From contig NZ_JALKCU010000002.1 in the NCBI RefSeq assembly GCF_023540835.1, positions 186,001 to 250,000 of the forward strand: DNA of 64,000 nucleotides. Reading direction: 5' to 3'. Every line of letters begins with the position of its first letter. Within the stretch, counting starts at the first letter, position 1. Positions 12,701 through 27,700 of this stretch are shown piece by piece. The DNA comes from Marivivens geojensis. GTDB lineage: Bacteria > Pseudomonadota > Alphaproteobacteria > Rhodobacterales > Rhodobacteraceae. The notes below the pieces were generated by a model. The model had not been told where the DNA came from and did not search any database. It saw only the letters and a program-made list of their open reading frames with translations. The translations under genes were made by a program, and so were the position numbers.

Positions 12701-15700
12701 AGCTGGTCTGCAGGGTCCAGCTCGTTGGTGTAGGTATCGCCAGACCGCGACAGCAGCGACAGCTCCTGGGTCGGATTAAAGGGCTGGAAGGGCGCGCGCA
12801 CGCGGTTGAAGACCAGATCGTATGTGTCTCCGGGAAGGACATTTCCGAACGCATCCCGCGCTGGCCCGAAATAACCGATCTCGAACAGAGTCCGGCCATC
12901 GACAGAAATCAGGCCGTCATTCGCGTTGACGACCAGGTCTTTGACCAGATCCTTGTCCACACCCGACCAGACGATCTGCTTGTTCACGAGTTTCAAGTCA
13001 TCGGGTTCGGCATTGACCACCGTGCCGCGATGCGCCTCGGCGCCCGTGGCGACATATTCCGACCAGATCCGATCGCCAAAGGCCACGTATTGCGTGCCAG
13101 CGGTGTGATCCAGCGTGACATGCAGTTCACCGGCCCCGGCCTTGAACACCTTGACGGTCCCGATCTGGGACTGCGTCCAAGCCGCGCCCCCCCAGACCAT
13201 AGAGTAAACCGGCTGACCTTCGATGAAGATGCCGTCAAAGCCCGCGGGCAGGCGGATGATCGCGGTATCGAGGTTCACCACCACGCTTTCGACCGCCACG
13301 CCCTGCCCCAGGCTGCCATCAAGGGTCAATTCCGTGGTCGAGGCCGCACCGCTGTCACCGATGGACAGGTTCAACTCGGACGTGTCGAGATCGCGTCCTG
13401 TGACCTCGTAGACCTCGGCTGTTGTCGACTTCGACAACTGCGCGACCCGCAGCCCTTCGAAGAGCGGCTGGCCCAGCCCGCCAAGCGTCACGTTCGGCGC
13501 GGCCTCGGTCGTCGTGACCGCGTCGGCGACGCGCGTCGCGCTCATGGTCAGCGCTTGGGCGGACCCTTCGACCTGCGCCACAAGGCGCAGCACGGGGCGG
13601 TCTGTCCGGGCTGTCGCGTCGGGCGTGGCGTAAAGCGCCATATCGCCAAAGGCCAGACGCGCACGTTGCGCGCCGGTCTGGTCAATCCCGGCACTGGCGA
13701 ACTGGAAGGTCACCGTGCCGGCATCCTCGTTCGCGCCGCGGATCAGAACGGCATTGCCAAGGCTGTCGTAGAGTTCCACCGGGCTGTCCGAGCGCGCCGA
13801 GGCCAGCACGTCGAAGACGCGCGCGCGGGCGGAGCCTTCAAGCGGGGCAGCCTCGATATAGGCGAAGCGGCGCGCGCCGCTCTGGGCACCCTCGGCCTCG
13901 ACCTCGCGCTCAAGGCGCAGGGCCGGGCGCACCGTGTCGCGCAGGTTCAGCGCGACATCCGTCTCGAAGACTTCACCCTGCCCCGCGTCGTAAAGCGCGG
14001 CCCCTGCCCGCAAGAGCGCGGCTGGCCCGGAGACGTCGATCAGCCCGAGGGTCAGATTGACCGCGGTGACCGTGACGGACTGCGGCTTGCCCTGCGCATC
14101 CGCGACGTAAAGCGTGGCGCTTCCGCTTTCGGCCAGACGGTCGCGCAAGCCCTGGCCTGCGGCGTCGACCGCGGCCATGTCACCCTCGACCTCGACGGTA
14201 TAGGTGAAATCGCGCTGCATATGGGGCGATTTACCCCCGTCCAGCGTCGCAACCCGATCAGGCGACCGCAGGGTCCAGGTCTCACCCGATGTGTCGCCAA
14301 GACGGGTCAGGCTCATCCCGTCGGCCGCCCGCCCATGCAACAGCGTGACGCCGCCGGCATCCTTGCGGAGCACGGCCTGAACCGCGTTTTGGGCATCGCG
14401 CGCCACCCAGTAGCCATCGGCGGGTGTGCTGCTGGCGGTGTCGACATCCAGCCCCTTGCCCGAGATGGCCGCAAGCCCGGTTGCATCCACGGCAAGGCGG
14501 TAGATCAGCGTGGTCCCGCCCGCAGATTTCAGGCCGACGACCCCGTCGGGATACCCGCCCGGAATGGGCGGCAGGCTTGGATCGGCGGCAGAACCATAGG
14601 GAATGGCCCCGTCTAGGATGCGTCCCACGATGGACTCACCCTGCACCCCGTCCACGAGGAGCAGCGCGGCCGGTCCATCGGTCCGCGTCAATTCAAGCAG
14701 GTCACCCTGCTGCGGGTCGGGCGGCAGGATGGGCGTTGCGCCGCTATTGTCCGGCACGACCTTGTAGGGAAGGGTAAAGGTCTGGGCCGCAGCCTCCACC
14801 GGGTCGAGCGCCGTGCGCCGCGCTTGCAGCTTGAACGTCTCCGTGGTGCCCGACAGGGTGTAAGTCTCACCGATCTGGGCACGCCCTTTCAGCAGCAAGC
14901 CCTCATTCGGTCCGGTGACAAGGATGACGCTGTCGCCATATTCCAGGATGACATTGTCGGTCGAGGCAAGCCCCTCGGTATCGAAGCGGATCACCTTGGC
15001 CGGGCTGGCAGGCTCAATGGCGGTGCTGCCCATCCGCAGAACGGCGGTCACCTCGGATGTGCCCGCCTGCGCGATACCGAAATTGTTTATCTCGGCGGCA
15101 ACGGTGACATTCTCCGCGTCGGTGTAGCTGAGTTCCTCGTCAAGGAAGCCCGTGCCAAGACGGCCGGACAGCATCTCGAATGTGACCGTTCCAGCACCGC
15201 TGTCGATGGCCGTGATGTAAAGGATCGCCTCCACCCCGGAGTTGACCACGGTCCAGACTTCGCCGGCCACAGGCAGCACGGTCCCGCTTGTGTAGCCCTC
15301 AAAGGCCGACAGGCCGAGCGTATGGGTGGCCAGCACCCGCTCGGGGCTCTGGAAATCGCTCTTCAGGCTGTCCAGCGCAGACGTGCCCGCGCTGGTGATC
15401 CAGCGCCCTTCCAGCAGGGCGACGGTCACGGTCTCGTCATCGAAGGCGTCGATCCGATACAGGCCGCCCGATTGCGCCTCGGTCAGGAGCGCGCCAAGCG
15501 AGATCGCCTCGGAAGACCCGCCATAGGTTTGCCAATTCTCCAGCGTCACCCGCGGTGCGGTGGTGAAATACTCGGGATTGCGGATGTTGAGCGTGACCTG
15601 CGTCGCCCCGTCATTCAGGCTGAAGGTATTGTCACCCGCCTGCATCGTGCCGCTGATCAGCCGCGCGCTGACAGAGGAGAGGGCCGTATCGACGCTGCCC

Positions 15701-18700
15701 AACCGCAGAACGGCATGCGGGACAACGGTGGCCTCGATATCGGCACCGCGGAGCAATGTCTTGTCGTCATCGACCGTCACGGTCAGGCTGGCGCCATCCA
15801 CGGCCTCGGTCGTGCCGATGGCTTGTGTCGCGCTTCCTACGATCTGGTAGGCCACGCCGCCTACCGTCGGTGCCTGCCCGTCGGCATAACCGCCCTGGTC
15901 AATCCGCGCGCTGCCGCCCGAGACCGCCTCGATCGCGAAGCTGACCATGGCGGTCAGGCCCGTGGTGCTGGTCAGGATCGGGTTGTCATCCCCGACACCC
16001 ATCCAGAGCACGTCAGAGGCGCCGAGGGTCAGCCCCTCGTCCAGTTCGACGCTCAGGGTTTTCGTGACATTGTCCCAGGCGGTGATCACGCCGATCTTTT
16101 CATAAACGGGGTTGGCGCCGTCATTGTTCTGGCGCCGCAGGGTCGCTTCGGCCACGAAGGCATCCAGAACGTCCGAATTGATCGACAGGATCACCCCCTC
16201 GCCAGAGGCGACGCCCAGCAAGCTGTAGCTGTTCAGCACGATCGGCGTGCCACCTGCGGTGACGAGGCTCAGCGTATCGCCGGCTGCAAGCTGGACGCTG
16301 CCGGTGTCGACGGTCAGGCTTCGATCGCTTGCGTTCCAGCCGGTGACAACGCCAACGGACTGCCCATCACGCATCAACGTGGTCTCGACCGAGAAATTCA
16401 GGCCCGACGTGATATCGGTGACGTTCAACTGAACGGCATTGCCAGTTCCTGCACTGAGCAGATCAAACTCGATCGCAAGGTCTTCCGGCCCGGCTACACG
16501 GATAACCAGGGTATCGGAGGCGGCCACGGTTTCCGACCCGACATCAACGGTCAGCGCGCGGGTATCAGACGACCAGGCCGTGACCTGACCGATGACCGCG
16601 CCATCGCGGATGATCTGATCGCCCACGGCGATATCGGTGCCATTGGCCGTGGTCGTATTTTCCAGCCGCAAGGTGCCCGAGGCGCTGCTGATCGTCCCTG
16701 CCGTAATCGCGGGCGAGCGTTCCTCGTCGATGGTCAGAAGCGCGCCATCATCGGCAACGGGAAGGGTAGAGCCTTTCAACTCCTCGAGGCTGCTGTTGTC
16801 GAGGCTAGAAGATGCGTCGGCCCCCAGCCACAGCGTATCGGTGCTGGCCACGGTCACGCCTGCATCCAGCTGCACCGTGAGCCGCCTTGATGTGTCATCC
16901 CATGCAGTCACGAGGCCGAGGCGGTCATACGTCGTCCCTGCGGTCGTCACCTCGCGCCGAAGCGTTTGGCCGACCGGATTGCCGGTCGGAGTCTGGCCTT
17001 CGCCAATCTCGACCTCCACCAGACCGGCAACCCCCGCGACCGAGGCCGCGATCTCTGCCCCGTCAAGGGCCGCGTGGCCCACGACTTCGAAGGCTTCGCC
17101 CTGTTCGGGCACGCCCGACAGATCCTTGAGCAACAGCTCGCCGGTCTGCGCGCTGTAGCTCGCAAGCGTGGCGATGACACCGGATTTCACACCGCGCAGG
17201 ACGGTGCTGTTCTCCACCAGATCGACGAATTCTCCATTGGCCGAGCCGACCAGCACGCGGGCCGTCTCCAGCCCGACAAGCAGATCGCCGTCGTCGAAGG
17301 TGCCGTATTGCGACAAGGTTACGGTGTTCGAAGAATACTCCTCGACCCCGAAGCGGCTGACGCCCGCCGTGGAATAGGACAGATAGGCATCCGAACCGTC
17401 GCGCCCGTCCAACTCGAGCCGCTGGCTGGTGCCGCGCAACTCGAAGGTATCATCGGCGTCTGTCCCCGAGAGGCGCAGAACCTCGATATCCCAGAGATGC
17501 TCGACCTGCGTCGTGCCGCCCTGTTCGATGCGGATCTCATGGCCGTCGACGCCGAAGGTGACCGGTTTATCGGCCCCGCCCTGTTCGGCCGCGTCATAGA
17601 CATAGGTGTCGCGGCCACCGCCATCGACGATGATGTCGATGCCAAGGCCCGCGTCCACCGTGTCGTCGCCTGCGCCGAGCGAGATGATCTCGTCCAGCCC
17701 AGAGCCGAGGAACAGGTCGTCGCCCGCACCCAGATCGACCGAGCGCACGACGCCACCGCCGCTGCCCTGCAGGATCTGCTGACCTGTCAGGTCGACGGTA
17801 TCGTTGCCATCGCCCAGTTCGAGGCGCGCGGTATCCTCTTCGCCTGGACCGCGGGACGTGTCGCGCAGGGTGATCGCCTGCAGGAAGGTCCGCTTGTCCT
17901 TGTCAGACACCCGCTCCACGATATGCGTGCGATAGGTCGACTCGTCCGCGCTGACCGCGGTGGAGGTGATCAGGTCGCGCAACGTTTCGTCATCGGTGCC
18001 AAGGATGCGGACCAGGTCCGTGGCGCGGTCGCCCGGCGCATTGGCCGAGATGTTGCCCAGCTGAAGGATGACCTTGGACGCATGCACGCCTGCGTCCGCG
18101 CGGCGCACGATCACGCTGTCTTCCAGAAGTCCGGTCTTGGCGTCGATGGTTTCGACATTGACGGCCGTGAGGGACTCGAGGATCGCATCGCGCCAGTTCA
18201 CGATGGTCGCACCGGCATCGCCGCTCAGGATCTCGATATTGTCCCGCGCGACCGCGCCACCGCCGAATTCGGCGGCATAAAGGTCAAGAACGTCCAAGCC
18301 CCCGGCCCCACCGTCGATGTCATCGGTTCCGTCGCCGACGATCCAGCGGATCGTGTCGGCCCCGGTGCCGCCGATGATCGCATCATCATCGGTGCCCCCC
18401 ACCAGAAGGTTGACGCCAGAGACACCCATCAGGCGGTCGCGGCCCTCGTCGCCGTAAAGCTCGTCGCGGCCTGCACCCGCGTTCAGCTGGTCATCGCCGT
18501 CCTGACCATAGAGCACGTCCGCCCCATCGTCGCCGAAGATGATATCGTCGCCATATTGGCCGTAGACCAGGTCATCGCCGGCACCGCCATAGATCATGTC
18601 GCCGTCGCCGAACCCGTCGTCTTCCTCGGTCCCGTAAAGCGCGCCCGCAATGTCACCATAGATGATGTCATTGCCCGCGCCGCCGTAGAGCGTGTCGTCG

Positions 18701-21700
18701 CCCGAGCTGCCGATCAGCTCGTCATCGCCCGAGCCGCCGAAGAAGGTGACCGGGCTGTCGCCCAGTTGCACAAGCCGGTCGTTGCCCGAGCCGCCGTCGA
18801 AGATGATCTCGGCATCGGCATAAGAGGTCAGGACATCACGCCCGGCACCGCCACGGATCGTCGCCTTGCGGGTGAAGGTATCCGCGATGATGATCTCGTC
18901 ATTGCCATCGCCCGCGTCAATGACCACGCGCACGACATCGTCGAAGCGCTGCAGGTCACCTGCGTTGTCCACCATGACCCGGCCATCCTGGGTCTCGTGG
19001 ATGGTGATGCGGTCCCCGCGGTCGGATGTGTGCACATAAAGCGTGCCGTTGTTGACGTAGCCCAATGGCTGCAACTGGAAGTGCTTGTGGTAGTCGAATT
19101 TCCACAAGACCACATCGACCAGCGTCGCCTTCTTGGAGAAGATCGTGACAGTCACGAAGAGAAGCTTCAGCTTGATCTCGACGAAGGCCCAGACCTTTGC
19201 GCGCACCTCGGCGCTGACGTCGAACAGACCAAGCGGATCGCGCTGGATCATATAGGCCAGCTCGTCGATATAGACCTTGCCGTCATAGGTCCCTTCGCGG
19301 CTGGCGACATCGTTCATGTCGAAATTCACGGTGGCGAAGATGCCGCCGGCCACACCGGCCTTGACCGACATGATGATGAAATTACCGCCGATCTGGGCCG
19401 AGGCCGTGACCTCGAACCCGATCTGAAGTTCGATCCGCTCGGACCCGTCATCGTTCCAGTCGCGCACATGCAGACCGAAGAACAGGTATTCGGGGTTGTT
19501 CCAACCGCTGTCGCGGAAGAGGTTGAGGCCGCGGCTGTCAAACCCGAAGCTCAGGTTGACCTTGGCGTAGATCCCCGCACCAAAGGTGGCCGACAGGAAC
19601 GGGGCCCAGATCCAGATATCGGTGGATACGCGCCCCTCGACATAGAGTTCGGGCACGTCGAAGACAACCAGATCCACGTTGCTGGCACCCGTGAACAGGC
19701 CGATGGCCGTTGCCGGATCATCAAGGATCGGGAAACGAAGATCGCCCATGGACTTCGCCTTGCTCAGGAAGCCCTTGGATTTCGCCGACGCTTTCTTGTT
19801 GCTGGTATCGGAGGACGGCAGGTTCGACTTGCCCGATGTCTTCTTGCCCGAGGATGCCTGTGCCAGCGGGTCGATCCGCTTGTTGCCGCTTTCCTTCTTG
19901 ACGGTGTCATAATCGTATTTCTGCGCTTTGCGGGCATCGCGGTTGCCGCCGGAAATCTGGTAATCCCCGAAGCGGATCATCACGCCTTGCGCATCGTCGG
20001 GGTTGGGCATCGCGTTGATCAGGTCGATGATGCCTTTGATCACCTTGAAGAAAAGAACATATTGCGCGGTCTTCGCACCGCCGAACTTCTCGACAAGGTT
20101 CAGCAGCGAGGTCGGCCCACCCATCAGCTGCGAGACGACCGGCAAGGGATCGGTAATCGGATCGAGCGCTTCGCTGACCGGTCCTGTGATCTTCTTCACC
20201 TCTTTCAGGATCGGACCGGCGAATTCGGAAATGAACGACCCAAGGTCGAGCCGCATATCCGCAATCACCACATTGGGCGTGCCGCCAAAGGCGCTTTGCT
20301 TCACGCCCGTGGTCAGGTTGATGTCGGCAAAGACCTGCGAATAGTGGAAATCGGCAAGGAAGCGCGGGAACTGGGTCGAGCCACCAAACGAGCTGACAAG
20401 CGCAAGGCTGACCTGCGCGCGGGCAGTGAACTGCGCATCCACGACATCGCGGAACTTCACGCCGCGCAATTCGTTGACCAGCGACAGACGGCCATCGTCC
20501 AGCCGCCCGCCCTTGCCCATGTTGGGATCCTTCAGATCCACCGTCAGGGCGGCAGACAGTTCCTTGTGCCCATCCTTCAGAAGGTTGGAGACCTTGAAAT
20601 CTAGGAACCCGAGCGAGGCCCGCAGGGAGGCATCGTCACTCAGATCGGCATAAGCTTCGAGGATAAGCTCGTTCTCGCGGGCCGTGTCGATGTAGAAATC
20701 AAGCTTGCCGTCGATGAAGCTGACGCCGAAGCCCAGATACATGTCATAGGCCATGCCCATGGTGATCGTGGCATCCGAGTCGAAGGACAGCGGCAGGCCC
20801 GGCACGGCCGCACTGGCATCGAGGTCCACGCGGATCGGGTCGAAGATATCGCCCATCGCGCGGATACCGATCTTGAGATCGTCGTAATTGTCGGAAATCG
20901 TCACATCCACATCGTCATAGGTGACGATGGCCGACCCGTCCGCGGCCACGAAATCGATCCGACCGCCGGTGGCATCCTCGATCGTCTCGAACAGGTCGAA
21001 GAGTGCGTATTGCAGCAGGTCGACGGTGGTGAATTCGCCGTCGCGCTTGGATTTCTCGCTGCGGATCAGGTTTTGCAGATCGCCCAGCGCGTCATCGACG
21101 GGATCGACAAGGGTCGAGCTGACGAAAGACGCCCCACGGCGCAGGCTGTCACCGATGAAGGGCAGGTCCATCTTGAAGAGCGGCGCCTGCCGGATCGTCT
21201 TGTCCAGAGCATCCAGAATGCCGCGCAGCCCGTCCACCAGCAGCAGCGGATCCTGGATGAACATGCCCAGACCCATCTGCGGCATCGGGTTCGGCACATA
21301 GTAGTAGAGCCGGTCCTTGCCGATCAGGTCGAGACCATCGCCCGGCTCGCTGTTCAGGTCATAGCCGATGAAGATCGCATTGCGACCGAACTTCGCCCCG
21401 TCCTCGCTGATCCACTCCGACAGCTCGCCAAAGCCGTCATCCGTATCCGAGACATAGGTCGCGTAACGGTCGCTTTCCTCGGTCAGAAAGGTCGCGTCGA
21501 CAACGCGCTCAGACCCGGTCAGCGCCGCGCCCACCGGGAAATAGATCGGCAGGATCAGCGCCGCCCGACCCTCGCTCGATGCGGCCATCTCGAAGGTGCC
21601 GCCCTCCCCAAGGTCATTCACCGTGGCATAGGTGATCCGCGCCGTGTCCGAGACGGCATCGTCAAAACCGCCCGCGCCGTTCCATTCGACCGCACCATCG

Positions 21701-24700
21701 CCGTCGATCGCGAAGGAAGCCGCCTCGATTCCGGCCGAGATCCGGCCGCCGGGAACGAAGGTCAGCCCGGCCGACAGCGTGGCCTCGTCCACATAGGCAC
21801 GCGTGGACATGCCGACATAGATGCCCGAGCCCGCCTTGAGCGTGGTCGAGATTGTCGGATCGGCAAAGGTGCCGCCAATCTCCAACGCGAAGGATCCGGT
21901 CAACCCGGCATCGAACCCGAATTCCAGCTCGACGGGCGACATCTCGAGGTCGATGTCGACCCCAAGCGCGCGCAGCGCGTTCAGCTCCTTGCGGGGCAGG
22001 TAATCGGACGGACGCAATTCGCGCGTGAAAGTGGTCGGCACGTTGACGCCATAAAGGCGCAGCAGCTCGAAAATGCTGATGTCCAGATCGACGACCAGTT
22101 CCTTGGCGACCATCTCGCCATTGGCATCCTTACCGAAGACGAAACGCGGATCGAAGGTGACGCCGGGGTGGCTGGTCGTGTTTTCGCCCAGTCCAAGCAG
22201 GTCGTTATAGAACAGCTTCACCAAGGTGCTCGCAGAGGCCTCTTCATGCTCACCGTTGGCGGACGTATCGCCGATCAAGCCGTCGAGTGTGCTCCCGATG
22301 GCGGTAAGGGCGTCACCCAGGTCATCGTCGATTCCCATCAGCTCGGCCAGCGTCTCGCCGACGAAGGGCACATCGAACCCGTTCAGCGCCATGTCGATCC
22401 CGTCAACCAGATCCTTCATGCGCTGGAAAAGCACCGAGAAGGACAGGGGCTGGTTCGCAATCAAGGCGAGCTTGCCCAGAATGTCTGCGTCGAACGCGAA
22501 ATCGGTGGAGAAGGCATAACCCACAGCGACCAGCGCATCCTGGCGCAGGTCGTCAAAATCGACCGGGGCAGTTTGCAGTGCGGGCGCGCCACCCTGCGGC
22601 GTCACGGTGATGACATCGCCACTGATCGACGCGACCAGATAATCATGCCCGCCCTGGGTGATCGTATCGACCCCGTCAAGTTTGCTCGCGGATACATCCT
22701 TGAGCTTGAAACTATTGGCAGCCGCCGGGTCGGTCGGCTCGATCTCGATGCTGACGCTGGTCGGGGCGCCATCCACATCGATCGTCGCAGTGATCGTGGG
22801 CTGGCCGAGATCATTGGCAATGAACAGCTTGGATGTCGGGTTGGTCGTCCGGATCAAGACCGACGGATCGAGCGACATCTGGAAATCGACGATCTGCGCC
22901 CCGAACGTCCCGGCCGCCCCGGCGTCCACGGTGCCAATGATAGGCACTTTGACGTCCAGCCGCTCCTCTGAGGTTACGGTCGGATTGATCACGCCGTCGG
23001 ACAGGTAAAGCTTGCGCTCACCGACATTCGTGTTTTCCCCGAACCCGAGGCCAAGGAAGGATGTCGCCGCTTCCGGCGCGACGGGGACACTGTTTTCATC
23101 GACCATCGCAAGGACCAGCCCCGCATCCGACGAGGTGGAGACGGAAACCCCCACACCGCCGACATCGAAGGCCGCCGTCATCTCGGCATGCTCGGTCTCG
23201 ATCCCCAGATCGAAATCCAGCCCGGACTCCTCGCCGATAAAGGCGCGAGGCGTGCGCACATCGCTCAGGTCAAGGCCCAGGTCCAGCTTCAGCGTCGCCC
23301 CGACCGACAGACGCCCCTTGAACGTCCCCTCAAGGTCGAAAAGCTTGTCGAGCGTCGCGGCCAGATCCGTGCTGATCCCGTTGATCTGGCCCACAAGCGA
23401 GGCGATATCGATGCTCTGATCGATCTCTACATCCGCGCTCTTGCGGATGTTGATCCCGAAGACGAGGTCATTGCGCTCGCCATCCCCTGTGGGATTGTCA
23501 TAATCGACACGCGCCACCGTCACGCGCGTATCGGCCCCCGCGCCCGGCTCAAAGCCGAGCTTGGCGAATTCACGGTCCAGAAGCGTCTGCAATTCCAGCA
23601 GGTTGTCATCAAGCCCGGTGACCGCGGAATTGATCACCCGGAAGACCGGGATGATCCCCAGCTCCTGGTCGATCGAGAAATTCAACAGCGGCAGCTGTGT
23701 CGTCAGCACCTGGTTCGAGATCCCGTCAGGCGAGATCACATCGTCGGTCACGGTCTCGATCAACTCGATCAGCGCGCTGAGCGACGAGCCGATATCGAGA
23801 TTGCCGAAGAGCGTGGTGAAGTTCAGATCGGGCAGCTCGAAGTTGAAATCCGGCAAGGACGGGAAGCTGCCAAGCCCCGGCAGATCGGGCAGCGACGGAA
23901 GCGACGGCAGCGCCGGGAGCGAGAGAGACGGGAAGTCAGGCAGGCTGGGTAGCGTTATGCCCGAAAGCGACGGCAGGGCCAGCCCCGGAAGGGTGGGCAG
24001 GCCCGGCAGATCAGGCAGATCAGGCAGCAGACCGCCGATCCCGAAATTCAGCGAGGGCAGCGCAAAGTCGAAATCGAAGGGCACATCCAGCGTCGGCAGA
24101 TCGATGCCGCCGATCCCGCCCGTGATCTCAAGCGGCAGTTTGGCGAAGACACCCGCGCCCGAGAAAATGGTCGACAGCTCCGGCGTGACCCCGGTGGCCG
24201 AAGCGACCGGGATATAGGTCGCCGCGACAGGGGTGTAGACGTTACCGGTCGCACCTGAAACCTTCTCGAGGACGACAAAGCGCCCGGATTTGCCCACCAG
24301 AACGGGCGCCCCGTCATTGCCGAGGGCCCCGCTTAGGGTGATGGTGTTATTCGTCGTATCGACGGACGAGACCGACAACTCTGTCCCGTCCTGGAACAGA
24401 ACATCATCATCGGCGAAATCTGCCGCCGTGACCGTGCCCGTGACGGCAACCGCATGGCTCGCAAGGCCCGTCACGGTGTAGAAGGTCGGCGTGTCCTTGA
24501 CAGGCGCGAACTGGATGAACCGGCCCGATTTGACGTCGAACACAGGCGCACTGGCATCGGGCAGGTCGGCGCTCAGCTCAACCTCACCATTCGCGCTGCT
24601 CACAACCGTCAGATCCACGCCACTCTGGCGCAGCACATCGCCGGTGGCGAACTCGGATGCCAGAACGCGAACCGGCGTCCCATCCACGGATGGTGCCATG

Positions 24701-27700
24701 GCGCGCAGGGCGAAGCTCAGCGGGTTCGCCTTTAGCGTAGCGCCCTGCAGCGCGGTCGCCGCGTCAAGGACGGGCGGCGTTCCGGTGACCGTATAGGCCG
24801 TTCCTGCGCCAATCGCGTTGGCCGCCGATTTGACGAGAAGCGTGCGCTTGGAGGCGGAGAAGGTGATCGCGGTATCCGCAACAGCGGTGCCGTTCAGCGT
24901 CAATTCGCCATCGGTGTCGAGCTTGTCCGCAATCTCCTCCAGCACAGACGTGGTGACATTGGAGGCCAGCAGGTAGGTCACGCCCTTGTCACTGGCTGTC
25001 ACTTGCGCGACGTCAACCGTAGCCCCACTATCAAGCACGATGGTAAGCTCGGGCGCGTCACCGGTGTAAGCGACGTCATGGGCGACCGCATCATCCCTCA
25101 GCCACAGGACATCGACCTGCCCAGAGGCGACATCGACCTTCAGCACGCGCATCTGAATGGTCGCACTGCCCGTTGATGGGGCGGTCAGGATCTGGCCCAG
25201 CTTGATGTTGCCCAACGCGGTGTTGTTCGCTTCGATCAAGGCAGCCGTGCTGAGATCGTTGCCAGTCTCAACCAAGCTCAGCCGGATCGTATCGCTGTCG
25301 GTCACAAGGCGCGCGTTCGTGACGTCGAAATTCGTGCCGCCATGGGCAACGCCCCCATCCAGCGGAAGCACGACGCGCACACCGCTGCCCTGCGCCACGG
25401 GGCGCAACTCGCCGATGAAAGCCACGGTCACTTGATCGGCGGTCCGATCAAGATCGGTGACAACGGCTTCAAGGCCAGCGATCCGAACGCCGGTGCCCAG
25501 GCCGATCTCGGCCGGGATGTCGCCGCTGATCTCCAGCACAGCCTGCCCACTGCCCGCGTCAAAGGCCACGCCCTGAACGGTCAGCCCCTCGGCCAGTGCG
25601 GCCGCACCCTTGAGGTTGATCGAGGATCCATCGGACAGGCGTAGGATGACCGAGCCTTGCGCCACCGCCGTGGCGGTTCCAGTGAACTCGATTGTGAGTT
25701 TATTGCTCGCGGGCAAGGCCACGACCTTCGCATCGCGGCCCGCAATGGCCACCACGTCATCGGCAGCAAGACCGCTGACCGCCCCGCTCATCGTCAGGGT
25801 TAGCTGCCCGTTGGCCGGGTCGATGGTGGAGGAGTGCACCGTGAGGCCGCCACCGATGGCCACACCGCCCTGCAGAACCTCGGTCCCTTCAAGATAGAAG
25901 GATGTCCCGTCCGACATGCGGATGATGCTGTCCGCGGTCAGCGCAGCATTGGTGATGTCGGTGCCGAAGCCGTCAAAGCCGTGGCCGCTATCTGCGACGA
26001 AACTCGGCGCATCCGAGAACCAGAGGTCGAAGGCGAACCCGCTACCGATCTTCTGGATACGGTTGCCGAAGCTGTCGCCGGTCACGTCATGCTCGACCAG
26101 CGCCGGGCTATCCGTCTCGACGCTCGGCACGCCGGACAGGCGCTTCAGCAGAAGCGTCCTTTTCGCCGGATCGGTATCGTCCTGGAAGGCCATGACGGTG
26201 AAGAGAGCTGTGCCCTGCTGCAACGTCTTGCCGACCAGTTCTTCAAGATGCACGCTTGTGACAGTGCTGGCGATGCCGCGCACCGACATGGTGCCGGAAT
26301 CGAGCGATATCTCTGCCGCATCGCCCAGGCTGACCGTCCCCTCGGCAAAGCCAAGGTCGATGGTGGTGGAGCCGACCGGCTTGAGCTCGAATGTCGTCAG
26401 CTCGACGCCGAACCCGCTGCCGTCGCCCACGAAGACCTGGAAGCTCGGTACGGAGGTTACGGGCGAATTCGGGTCGATCCCGAACAGAAGGTCGAAGGCG
26501 AATTGCGCATTGGCTTCGACCGTCGCCTCTGCCCCGCCTGCAAAGCTGAGCGGCCCGAGGTCGACGCCCAAAGCGGCCTCAAGATCGGCATCGTCCACGT
26601 CGATCCGGACGGATTCCGACAGGGTCATCCCGGTGATCGTGATGGCGGCCTTCATCTTGGTCGGGCCGCTCTGCCCCGCTTCCGTCACGGGGGTGAAGGT
26701 GACATCGACCTGCGCGCCAAATGGCGCGAGCGCCTCGGCCAGGGCCGTCTCGATCCGGTCGAGCGACTGGACGCCCGACGATTTCAGATCCGCAATCAGC
26801 TGTCGAACACCATCGAGCCCCAAAAGCTCGCCCAGGGATTTACCGACAAAGGGAATGGGTTGGTCGATCAGACCGCCCTGCCCGTCCTCGCCAAAGAGCA
26901 CGTCAATCGCGGTGGTGATCCCGCCGATTACATCGGCATAGGAGAGTTTCGAAAGATCGGGCAGACCTGCCAGATCATCCGCCGAGGGCAGCAATTTATC
27001 GAATTCCTTCTCCAGGAAGTCGACAAGCGTCGTCGGCACGCGGAGTTCCGGCACCGAGAAACTCGCACCATCCAGCCCGGCACGACCCGACAGGATGCCG
27101 ACCGCGTCCGTGCCCGACGTGACACTTGCCACCACGGGCAGGAAGACGCCGAAGCTGGCGCTCATATCCGCGACATAGTTGATGTCATCGGCCACGGCGC
27201 GCAGCGCGTCGGTGGTGCCAAAAGCCACGTCGCCCAGACGCTGAACCAGCACGGTGGTGATGGTATCGGCCCCGGTTCCGCTGGTCACAGCGTCCAGAAC
27301 GATCCCCTGCGCGCCGGATTTCGCATCCTCAAGCGCCAGACACGCGCCGAGCGTGTGCGTACCGGAAAGCGTCAGAACGTCGACCCCACCCGAGGAGAAG
27401 GGCGTCGATGCCGCAAACGAGCCGTCAGTCGGGGCCGCAAGCGTGGTCAAGACGCGCTTGGACAGGCCTGAGACCGTGAAGGACGTGGCGCCGCCGCTCA
27501 GGATGGTGGAGAGATCAGCGGCGGAAACGCTGAGAACCTCGTCTCCGTTAGCAAACAGGTAACGCAGGCCAGCGTCGGTTTCGACCAGCACGGCATCGCT
27601 GGAGTCGGTATTCGTGAAGCTTGCCACCGCCGTGGACAGGTCGACCGGCGTGGACACGCGCGGGTCGCTTTCCCCGGTGCTTTCGCGCACGAGATGCAAG

